DNA from: Acidimicrobiales bacterium | GTDB lineage: Bacteria; Actinomycetota; Acidimicrobiia; Acidimicrobiales; SZUA-35 | Direction of reading: 5' to 3' | Assembly: GCA_020630195.1 (NCBI GenBank) | Contig: JAHDBV010000027.1 | Span: forward strand, 1 to 47,843 | DNA length: 47,843 nucleotides | The notes under the pieces: model-generated | What the model was told of the DNA's origin: nothing | What the model saw: only the letters and a program-made list of their open reading frames with translations | Databases searched by the model: none | Part shown: in pieces, positions 41,333-47,843 of the stretch | Layout of the letters: each line of letters starts with the position of its first letter | How positions within the stretch are numbered: the first letter of the stretch is position 1 | Program-made: the position numbers and the translations under genes

Positions 41333-42121
41333 GTGTCCAACACCGACGCCCTCACCGACGGGTCGGCTCTTCCCGACCTCACCGCCGCCGCCGCCGTCAT
41401 CTTCGATCTCGACGGCGTGATCACCGACACCGCGTCGGTCCACACCCGTGCGTGGACGGCGATGTTCAACGGCTATCTCGAGTCGCTCGACACCGACCAG
41501 GGCCCGTTCACCGACGACGACTACCACCGCTACGTCGACGGCAAACCCCGCTACGACGGGGTGCGTTCGTTCCTGGCGAGCCGTGGGATCGAACTGCCCG
41601 AGGGTGCACCGGAGGATCCGGCCGGTGACGGCAGCATCTGTGCCCTCGGGAACAAGAAGAACGACTCGTTCCGCGAGGTGTTGGAACGCGAAGGCGCCGA
41701 CGTGTTCACCGGATCCCTCGCCCTGCTCGACACGCTGCGCGACGCCGGGGTGCCGCTCGGTTGTGTGTCGTCGTCGAAGAACTGCCGGTTCGTGCTCACC
41801 TCGGTCGGCCTGCTCGACCGGTTCGCGGACATCGTCGACGGCACCGACGCGGCCGCGCGTGGCCTGCCGGGCAAGCCCGCTCCGGACACCTACCTCGCGT
41901 GCGCCACGGCGCTCGGCGTCGACCCGGCCGACTCGGTGATGGTCGAGGACGCCATCTCGGGCACCGAGTCGGGTGCCGCCGGCGGGTTCGGCGTCGTCCT
42001 CGGCGTCGACCGCGGTGCCGGGGTCGAGACCCTGCTCGCTCACGGGGCGACGGTGGTGGTCGACGATCTGGGGCGGTTCGTTCCCGGATGGGACGGCGAG
42101 GCCGGGGAGGTCCTCGCATGA
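41333..42121 (+). CDS. HAD hydrolase, beta-phosphoglucomutase-like
   Basis: 262 aa. Motif I FDLDGVITDTASVH (Asp nucleophile and Asp+2), motif II SSSKN, Lys region GKPAPDTYL and motif IV VEDAISG, with a cap domain containing FNGYLESLD, YVDGKPRYDGVRSFL. This is the beta-phosphoglucomutase/trehalose-associated HAD group, usually acting on sugar phosphates. Substrate not determined. GTG start at 41333 set by the -10 box. Stop overlaps the PhyH start (ATGA), so the two genes are coupled. Confidence 0.88.
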   Translation: MSNTDALTDGSALPDLTAAAAVIFDLDGVITDTASVHTRAWTAMFNGYLESLDTDQGPFTDDDYHRYVDGKPRYDGVRSFLASRGIELPEGAPEDPAGDGSICALGNKKNDSFREVLEREGADVFTGSLALLDTLRDAGVPLGCVSSSKNCRFVLTSVGLLDRFADIVDGTDAAARGLPGKPAPDTYLACATALGVDPADSVMVEDAISGTESGAAGGFGVVLGVDRGAGVETLLAHGATVVVDDLGRFVPGWDGEAGEVLA

Positions 42122-43041
42122 CCACACCACTCGGTCACCTCCCGACGCCGCCCCACTGGCGACCGGAGCCGGCATCCCTCCCGGCGCCGATGTCGCTCGA
42201 CGACTTCGAGGTCGCCCGCCCCGGCGCGCTCGCCGGTCATCGGGCGGAGCTCGACGAACACGGCTTCACGATCATCCGGGATCTCGTCGATCCGAGCATC
42301 GTCGCCGCCCTCCTCGCCGAGACCCGCTGGCTCGAGGACACGCTGTCGTCGGCACCATCGAACAACCGGTTCGAAGGGGCCGACACCACCCGCACCTACA
42401 ACCTGCTCGCCCACGGCGAACTCTGGGAGCGGATCCCCACCGAACCGGTCGTGCTGCATCTCATCGAGCACGTGCTCGGCCGGGGGTGCCAGGTCTCGTC
42501 GCTCGCGTCCATCTCGTTGGCGCCGGGCGAGACAGCGCAGGTGATCCACACCGACGACCAGGCCATGCCGGTCGAGAAACCCCATGCCCCGTTCGTCTGC
42601 AACTCCATGTGGGCGCTCACGGACTTCACGGCCGAGAACGGTGCCACCAACCTCGTGCCCGGCACCCATCGCGGGCCGAGCCCCGACTACCGGCTCGATC
42701 CCGAGACACTGCTCGCCGAGGCGATCCCGGCGGAGATGGCGGCCGGCTCGGTGCTGGTGTGGGAGGGAGCGGTGTGGCACGGCGGTGGCGCCAACACGAC
42801 CGAGGACGAGATCCGTGTCGGGCTGGCGATGAACTACTGCGCCGGGTTCATCCGGCCACAGGAGAACCAGCTGCTCGGACTCGCACCCGACCGCCTCGCC
42901 GCGTTCACCCCGGAGCTCCGGCAGCTGTGTGGGCTCGGCATGTACCGCGGCCTGACGGGCAACATCGACAAGCAGGCGCCGGCGGCGCTGCTGTACGGCG
43001 ACGAGCCGCAGACCCAACTCTGGGACGCCGAACCGCTCTGA
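42118..43041 (+). CDS. Phytanoyl-CoA dioxygenase (PhyH) family protein
   Basis: 307-aa Fe(II)/2-oxoglutarate-dependent hydroxylase fold. Metal and cofactor residues visible: HTDDQ (His-x-Asp), WHGGGANTTEDEIRVGLAMNY (distal His and the 2-oxoglutarate Arg). N-terminal ELDEHGFTIIRDLVD marks the fold entry. The natural substrate is unknown; PhyH members hydroxylate lipids, antibiotics or small osmolytes. Encoded directly after the HAD gene with a 4-bp overlap, so the pair may act in one pathway. Confidence 0.85.
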   Translation: MTTPLGHLPTPPHWRPEPASLPAPMSLDDFEVARPGALAGHRAELDEHGFTIIRDLVDPSIVAALLAETRWLEDTLSSAPSNNRFEGADTTRTYNLLAHGELWERIPTEPVVLHLIEHVLGRGCQVSSLASISLAPGETAQVIHTDDQAMPVEKPHAPFVCNSMWALTDFTAENGATNLVPGTHRGPSPDYRLDPETLLAEAIPAEMAAGSVLVWEGAVWHGGGANTTEDEIRVGLAMNYCAGFIRPQENQLLGLAPDRLAAFTPELRQLCGLGMYRGLTGNIDKQAPAALLYGDEPQTQLWDAEPL

Positions 43042-43106
43042 TCCGACGAGGCCAGACACGGACGCGTTCTGGAAGACCCGAGGCCCGGCATGGCAGGCTC
43101 CCCGCC

Positions 43107-45053
43107 GTGAGCACCACCGAGCCGAAGCCGGCCTCCGACCACACCCGCCGCCGCCACGCCGAGGCGGTCGCCGATCTCGGCCGCCTCGATCCCGCCGACT
43201 ACGAGCGGGCGGCCCGTGGCCTGCTCGCCACCAACGCCACCGACGTGATCGACGGCCCGTTCGGGCCGGCGTGGACGACGAGCCGGCACGACTTCGTCCG
43301 CCCCGACGACACCTCCTCGTTCGGGGCCGAGGCCGACTGGCCCGACGCCCCCGACACGGTGCATCCGAGCCTCTGGCGCCAGTCGCAGCTCAACTCCCAC
43401 CACGGCCTGTTCGAGGTCGACGAGGGATTGTGGCAGGTGCGGGGCTACGACCTCGCCAACATCAGCTTCATCGAGGGCGACACGGGGTGGGTCGTGATCG
43501 ATCCGCTCACGACGTCGTCGACCGCCGAGGCATCGCTGCAGCTCATCAACGAGACCCTCGGCGAGCGACCGGTGGTGGCCGTCATCTACACCCACTCCCA
43601 TGTCGACCACTTCGGCGGGGTGCTCGGGGTCACCACCCGCGAGGCCGTCGCGAACGGCGAGGTCCGGGTCATCGCCCCGGAGGGCTTCCTCCACGAGGCC
43701 GTCGCCGAGAACGTGATCGCCGGGCCGGCCATGGCCCGACGCTCGAACTACCAGTTCGGCATGTTGCTGCCGTCGAACCCGACGGGTCAGGTCGACTGCG
43801 GACTCGGCATCGCCGTGCCGATGGCCAACGTCGATCTGATCGCACCCACCGAGTCGATCACCGAGACCGGCCAGGAGCTGACGGTCGACGGGGTGCGCAT
43901 CGTGTTCCAGCTCACCCCCGATGCCGAAGCGCCCGCGGAGATGAACTTCTTCTTCCCCGACCACGGCTGGCTCTGCATGGCGGAGAACTGCACCGCCACG
44001 ATGCACAACCTCGTACCGATCCGTGGCGCCCAGGCCCGCGACTCGTTGTCGTGGTCGCACTACATCGGCGAGGCACGGACGCTCTTCGGGGCCGAGACGA
44101 AGCTCGTGTTCGCCTCCCACCACTGGCCCCGCTGGGGCACCGACGACGTCGACGGCTTCCTCCGCCTCCAGCGTGACCTCTACCGCTGGGTGCACGACCA
44201 GACGATGCGGCGGGCCAACCACGGGCTGACACCGAACGAGATCGCCGAGGATCTCGAGCTGCCGTCGTGCTTCAGCGACGAGGCCCACACCCACGGCTAC
44301 TACGGCCATCTCGTGCACAACGCGAAGGCCGTCTATCAGCGGTACCTGTCGTGGTACGACGGCAACCCGGCCCGCCTCAACCAGCACCCGCCCGCCGAGG
44401 CCGGGAAGCGCTATGTCGAACTCGCCGGCGGCGGCGACGCCCTGCTCACCCACGCCCGAGGTGCGTTCGACGAGGGCGACTACCGATGGGTCGTCGAGGT
44501 CGTGAATCACCTGGTGTTCGCCGAGCCGGACAACACCGAGGCCCGGCTCCTGCAGGCCGATGCGCTCGAACAGCTCGGGTATCAGTCGGAGGCGTCGACC
44601 TATCGCAACGCGTACCTCACGGGTGCGATGGAGCTGCGCCATGGCAGCCCGCCGTCGCGGCCGGTGCGCCGCGCCGGTCTGCTCGACGCACTGACGGTCG
44701 AGCAGGTCTTCTCGACACTCGCCGTGCGCCTGAAGTCGGAGGACGTCGTGGGGGAGCGGGTGACGGTCAACTGGCGGTTCCCCGACCTCGCCGACTCGGA
44801 GCAACCGACCGACTGGCTGCTCGGCCTCGAGAACCAGGCGCTGCACCACGTGGCCGGTCGACACGAAGACGACGCGGCGGCGACCATCACGATGGACCGG
44901 GCGCTGCTCAGCCGGATCATGGGGGCCGAGACGACGTTCGTCGACGAGATGGGCAACGGCACGATCGCCGTCGACGGCGACGCCGGGGCACTGCTCACGA
45001 TCTTCGGCAACCTCGACACCTTCGAATCCGGCTTCAACATCGTCGAGCCGTAG
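43107..45053 (+). CDS. Alkyl sulfatase (linear primary-alkylsulfatase, SdsA-like)
   Basis: 648 aa. Metallo-beta-lactamase fold with THSHVDHFGG at 162-171, MAENCTATMHN (bridging acid region) and ASHHWPRWG. Central helical dimerisation domain (about 395-520, including GYYGHLVHNAKAVYQRYLSWYDGNPARL split) and a C-terminal SCP2-like domain (about 530-648), the three-part architecture of class III alkylsulfatases that hydrolyse sulfate esters of alcohols. No signal peptide, so probably cytoplasmic, unlike exported SdsA1. GTG start at 43107; CAGGCT lies 7 nt upstream. Confidence 0.9.
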   Translation: MSTTEPKPASDHTRRRHAEAVADLGRLDPADYERAARGLLATNATDVIDGPFGPAWTTSRHDFVRPDDTSSFGAEADWPDAPDTVHPSLWRQSQLNSHHGLFEVDEGLWQVRGYDLANISFIEGDTGWVVIDPLTTSSTAEASLQLINETLGERPVVAVIYTHSHVDHFGGVLGVTTREAVANGEVRVIAPEGFLHEAVAENVIAGPAMARRSNYQFGMLLPSNPTGQVDCGLGIAVPMANVDLIAPTESITETGQELTVDGVRIVFQLTPDAEAPAEMNFFFPDHGWLCMAENCTATMHNLVPIRGAQARDSLSWSHYIGEARTLFGAETKLVFASHHWPRWGTDDVDGFLRLQRDLYRWVHDQTMRRANHGLTPNEIAEDLELPSCFSDEAHTHGYYGHLVHNAKAVYQRYLSWYDGNPARLNQHPPAEAGKRYVELAGGGDALLTHARGAFDEGDYRWVVEVVNHLVFAEPDNTEARLLQADALEQLGYQSEASTYRNAYLTGAMELRHGSPPSRPVRRAGLLDALTVEQVFSTLAVRLKSEDVVGERVTVNWRFPDLADSEQPTDWLLGLENQALHHVAGRHEDDAAATITMDRALLSRIMGAETTFVDEMGNGTIAVDGDAGALLTIFGNLDTFESGFNIVEP

Positions 45054-45125
45054 CCGAGCCGGAGGCGAGCCACGCCACCGAGCCGCAGGCGAGCCACGTC
45101 ACCGAGCCGCAGGCGGGCCGTGGGG
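45054..45125. repeat. 24-bp tandem repeat, three copies
   Basis: Units at 45054-45077, 45078-45101 and 45102-45125, each starting CCGAGCCG and continuing GAGGCGAGCC-like; the third has changed ends. It starts right after the alkylsulfatase stop codon and ends 1 bp before the stop of the convergent methyltransferase gene. The palindrome-rich units may serve as a bidirectional terminator or spacer. Confidence 0.88.
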
Positions 45126-45126
45126 C

Positions 45127-45909
45127 TCAGCGCACCCGGGCGATGTGGAGCACCGCACCCCACCCGCGCACGAGGTGGGTCTGGTCGGCGAGCAGTCGAC
45201 GGATGTCGGCGTCGAGGCGCGCCCAGTCGTCGCTCGGCATGGCGAGGTGCCCGGAGAAGGTGCTGAGGAGCTCGAGGTACTCGTCCGGCGTGTAGGTCGC
45301 CGTCCAGTCGTGGTGGCTGACCTCCACCACGTCGAACCATCCGGAGGCCTCGATCTCCGAGGTCCGCTCGGGGAGCTCACCCGGGCGGGGGAGCGCACTC
45401 GGGTCGCCCATGCCGAGTGCGTCGTAGGTGGGTTGGATGCGGGCGTAGAACGGGTCCCGGTCCGGCGCCTCGACATGGGAGGCGGCCCAGATCACGAGGT
45501 GGCCGCCGGGGCGGAGCCATCGGGCGGCCCGCTCGTACTTGGTGGCGGGGTCGAGCCAGTGCCACGACGTCGCCGCCACGACGAGATCGAACGACGCCTC
45601 GCCGGGGTCGGGTTCCCACTCGTCGAACGAGGCCGTGATCACCCGGGCCCGATCCCCGAGGTTGCGGCGTGCCGCGGCGGCGAGGTCGGCACCGAGTTCG
45701 ATTGCCGTGACGTCGAGCCCGCGATCGGCGAGCTGGGTGGTGACGTTGCCGGTCGCCGGTCCGATCTCGAGCGCGCGGCCCGCACCGGCGACGGCGGCCA
45801 CCCGGTCGAGCAACGTGCCCGGCGCCCGGGGCCGGATCCGGTGATACCGATCGGCCGCCGCATCGAATGTCGTGCGGAGGGACCGATCCGCGGGCTCGTC
45901 GCCGGCCAT
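45127..45909 (-). CDS. Class I SAM-dependent methyltransferase
   Basis: 260 aa. Rossmann methyltransferase with motif I ALEIGPATGNVTTQLA (residues 46-61), the acidic residue in VTAIELGAD, ASFDEW and FDLVVAATSWHWLDP (motif IV region typical of UbiE/Methyltransf_11 relatives). Substrate unknown. Start ATG at 45909 fits TACGGT ending 6 nt upstream. Opposite the hypothetical Sufu-like gene across 69 bp. Confidence 0.88.
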   Translation of the reverse strand: MAGDEPADRSLRTTFDAAADRYHRIRPRAPGTLLDRVAAVAGAGRALEIGPATGNVTTQLADRGLDVTAIELGADLAAAARRNLGDRARVITASFDEWEPDPGEASFDLVVAATSWHWLDPATKYERAARWLRPGGHLVIWAASHVEAPDRDPFYARIQPTYDALGMGDPSALPRPGELPERTSEIEASGWFDVVEVSHHDWTATYTPDEYLELLSTFSGHLAMPSDDWARLDADIRRLLADQTHLVRGWGAVLHIARVR

Positions 45910-45915
45910 GCCCCG

Positions 45916-45921
45916 ACCGTA
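45916..45921 (-). promoter_or_regulatory. -10 box TACGGT for the methyltransferase gene
   Basis: TACGGT ends 6 nt before the ATG at 45909 on the minus strand. Confidence 0.5.
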
Positions 45922-45966
45922 GTTCCCGGACCGGAACCATCCGAGCGCCGCGCCACGGCGTCGATC

Positions 45967-45972
45967 TACGTT
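45967..45972 (+). promoter_or_regulatory. -10 box TACGTT for the Sufu-like gene
   Basis: TACGTT ends 6 nt before the ATG at 45979, so the two divergent genes here both show the leaderless pattern. Confidence 0.5.
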
Positions 45973-45978
45973 GTCGTC

Positions 45979-46683
45979 ATGGTTGGTGGACCGGACGAAC
46001 AGGCACCCGGCATACACGCCGAGATGGACGAGTGGCGGACGTGGTGTTGGCGCCAGGTCGGCGATCTCGCCGCCGAGCGCATCAGCCCGCTCCTCGGTCC
46101 CGCGTATCTGGACCAACCACGCTGGCCCCGCCGCCCGGCCTTCCGCCTCATCGACCTGGCCGGCGAGGCGTCGGTCGTCGCGACCGACGGACTCACCGAC
46201 GCACTGCCGAGCGACGATCCCCGCTGGGATCGCCGCCCCGGCTTCGGCGTGGAGTGCTTCGTCCGCAGCAACGAGCAGCTGACGCCGGGCGATGTGGGAT
46301 CGAGCTGGCAGCTCGCACTCATGATCGAGCTCGGCCAACGAGTGGCGGGAGACGACGACGTCCGGCGACGGCTCGTCGGCGACGACGTGATCGTGGTGAC
46401 CGTCGATCTGCCGGCCGCCCCCGAGACGCATCGGGTCCGCGGCGGCCGCTTGCCGGTGCTGCTCGGCGCCGAGGACTCGCTCGTTCCCGGCAAGCTCCGT
46501 ACGGCCCGGGGTGATCAGGTCCGCCTCGTGTCCGCCGTGCCGCTCGACCCGGTCCAGGCCGAAGCCGCGGGCCGGAACCTGCGGGCCCGGCGCCGCCTGG
46601 CCACGCAGCTCGGCAAGCGCCGGGGTGGGGCGATCGCGATGTTCGCCGCCGTCGAGGAACGCGGCCACAACCGACTCGACTGA
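45979..46683 (+). CDS. Hypothetical protein, possibly Suppressor-of-fused-like
   Basis: 234 aa. Stretch ATDGLTDALPSDDP, then GFGVECFVRSNEQ and WQLALMIELGQRVAG recall the bacterial Suppressor-of-fused (SUFU) domain (GFGfEL followed by a helix), whose members often serve as immunity proteins in toxin loci. No toxin gene is seen here. The match is from memory and uncertain. C-terminus is Arg-rich (RNLRARRRLATQLGKRRGG). Start is well placed after the -10 box. Confidence 0.55.
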   Translation: MVGGPDEQAPGIHAEMDEWRTWCWRQVGDLAAERISPLLGPAYLDQPRWPRRPAFRLIDLAGEASVVATDGLTDALPSDDPRWDRRPGFGVECFVRSNEQLTPGDVGSSWQLALMIELGQRVAGDDDVRRRLVGDDVIVVTVDLPAAPETHRVRGGRLPVLLGAEDSLVPGKLRTARGDQVRLVSAVPLDPVQAEAAGRNLRARRRLATQLGKRRGGAIAMFAAVEERGHNRLD

Positions 46684-46730
46684 GCCGCACCACGCACCGG
46701 GAGCCCCACACGCCTCGCGGTTAGACGCAC

Positions 46731-46736
46731 TAACGT
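46731..46736 (+). promoter_or_regulatory. -10 box TAACGT for the aldehyde dehydrogenase gene
   Basis: TAACGT ends 8 nt before the ATG at 46745, leaving a leader of at most one or two bases. Confidence 0.4.
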
Positions 46737-46744
46737 CCGCCGCC

Positions 46745-47843
46745 ATGGCCAGTGAACTCACGTGCATCTCGCCCATCGACGGCTCGACCTTCGTCACCCG
46801 CCCGACCCAGTCGACCGCCGAGGTGGCGGCACTCGTCGATGCCGCACGGCTCGTGCAGCCCGCGTGGCGGGCCACCGCGCTCACCGAACGGATCGCCGTC
46901 GTCCGGGCGGCGATCGACGCCCTCGGCGAGATGAACGACGACGTGGTGCTCGAGCTCGCCCACATGATGGGTCGGCCGACCCGATACGGCGGCGAGATCG
47001 GTGGTGTGAAGGAACGGGCGTTCCACATGGCCGACATCGCGGCCGGCGCCCTCGCCGACGACGTGATCGAGGACTCGGGTTCGTTCCGCCGGGTAATCAA
47101 GCGGGAACCGGCGGGTGTCGTGCTCGTGGTCGCCCCGTGGAACTACCCGTACCTGACGGCCGTGAACTCGATCGTGCCCGCCCTGATCGCGGGCAACGCG
47201 GTCGTGCTCAAGCACTCGACCCAGACGATCCTCGCCGGTGAGCGCTTCGCGTCGGCGTTCGCCGAGGCCGGCCTGCCCGACGGCCTGTTCCACAACATCC
47301 ACGTGAGCCACGACACCACCTCGGAGCTCATCGCCGCCCGCAGCTTCGACGTCATCAACTTCACCGGTTCGGTCGGCGGTGGCGCGGCGATGGAGCGAGC
47401 CGCCGCCGGCACCTTCACCTCGATCGGGCTGGAACTCGGCGGCAAGGACCCGGGGTACGTGCGGGCCGATGCCGACCTCGACGCCGCGGTCGACACCCTC
47501 GTCGACGGCGCGATGTTCAACTCGGGCCAGTGCTGCTGTGGCATCGAACGCATCTACGTGCACGAATCGCTGTTCGACGAGTTCGTGGCGAAGGCCGTCG
47601 AGATCGTCAACGGCTACGTGCTCGGCAGCCCGCTCGACGCGGAGACGACGATCGGCCCGATGGCGCATCTGCGGTTCGCCGACGAGGTCCGGGCCCAGAT
47701 CCGCGAGGCCGTCGACGCCGGAGCGACGGCGCTCATCGATCCGAGTCGCTTCCCGGCCGACACCGGCGACACGGCCTACCTCGCACCACAGATCCTCGTC
47801 GACGTCGACCACTCGATGCGGGTGATGCGGGACGAGAGCTTCG
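46745..47843 (+). CDS. Aldehyde dehydrogenase family protein (partial)
   Basis: At least 366 residues; the 3' end lies beyond the right edge. NAD(P) binding strand VVAPWNYPY (about 127-135), FTGSVGGGAAM, catalytic Glu in LELGGKDPGYV and catalytic Cys in NSGQCCCGIERIYV. Oxidises an aldehyde to the acid; the succinate-semialdehyde/betaine-aldehyde type is the closest by pattern. Two extra Cys flank the catalytic one (QCCCG). Substrate unknown. The start follows the -10 box and a typical N-terminal CISPIDGSTF. Confidence 0.9.
   Translation, partial: MASELTCISPIDGSTFVTRPTQSTAEVAALVDAARLVQPAWRATALTERIAVVRAAIDALGEMNDDVVLELAHMMGRPTRYGGEIGGVKERAFHMADIAAGALADDVIEDSGSFRRVIKREPAGVVLVVAPWNYPYLTAVNSIVPALIAGNAVVLKHSTQTILAGERFASAFAEAGLPDGLFHNIHVSHDTTSELIAARSFDVINFTGSVGGGAAMERAAAGTFTSIGLELGGKDPGYVRADADLDAAVDTLVDGAMFNSGQCCCGIERIYVHESLFDEFVAKAVEIVNGYVLGSPLDAETTIGPMAHLRFADEVRAQIREAVDAGATALIDPSRFPADTGDTAYLAPQILVDVDHSMRVMRDESF

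Noticed and set aside
43042-43106. CCAGA...TCTGG dyad upstream of the alkylsulfatase
   Set aside because: Five-bp arms with an 11-nt loop are expected by chance.
42834-44864. 676-codon minus-strand frame opposite the alkylsulfatase
   Set aside because: The plus-strand product carries metal-site motifs and three known domains; the minus frame is its shadow.

Overview
The window is a dense, very GC-rich stretch of bacterial chromosome. Gene content (F420-type LLM oxidoreductase, WS/DGAT-family acyltransferase, monomeric isocitrate dehydrogenase, HelD-like helicase, ECF42 sigma operon, bacterial PolX) and TAnnnT -10 boxes placed 6-7 nt before start codons point to an actinobacterium. Acidimicrobiia (an Ilumatobacter-like lineage) is a plausible guess, but this is inference. 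I see no rRNA, tRNA, CRISPR array, phage or transposase gene. No gap between genes exceeds 300 bp; the longest are 1800-2039 (a tandem repeat) and 35364-35573 (a duplicated gene end).

Layout. 1-4800: the start of icd (minus strand, cut by the left edge), a 23-bp tandem repeat, then a lipase-like gene and a WS/DGAT-like gene with a degenerate active site, and a small J-like membrane protein. 4900-7920: carboxylesterase, then an organoarsenical locus in which arsR (plus a coupled GNAT gene) diverges from arsI through overlapping promoters. 7924-10744: a four-gene minus-strand operon (SRPBCC, two DGPF/YCII proteins, ECF42 sigma factor) with a candidate self-recognised promoter. 10803-13798: PolX and an aminotransferase, translationally coupled. 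13806-16362: a HelD/UvrD-like helicase encoded by two overlapping frames. 16472-22135: LLM oxidoreductase, alpha/beta hydrolase, a membrane protein, a TIM-barrel glycosidase-like protein and a KAS III. 22251-23892: YihY membrane protein and a Kbp-like BON-LysM protein.

24048-26532 is a MarR-thiolase-SDR operon for acyl-CoA metabolism, with a strong hairpin after it. Next come a homocysteine methyltransferase, GNAT, acyl-CoA dehydrogenase and SDR genes. At 31258-33190 an ArsR-type regulator, an SRPBCC protein and a TfoX-like protein form a coupled unit diverging from a lactonase-like metallo-hydrolase. Then follow a secreted protein, a nitronate monooxygenase with a duplicated 3' end, a GGDEF protein, an MFS pump, a crotonase, a peroxiredoxin, a lipoprotein and a VOC protein. 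The right end has an EamA exporter diverging from a HAD-PhyH pair, an alkylsulfatase, a methyltransferase, a Sufu-like protein and the start of an aldehyde dehydrogenase.

The most unusual signals are the split helicase, the 207-bp identical tract shared by the two DGPF paralogs, the ECF42-type promoter, the mirror-image arsR/arsI promoter, the in-frame duplicated C-terminus behind the nitronate monooxygenase stop codon, the degenerate acyltransferase and the window-wide leaderless promoter architecture.
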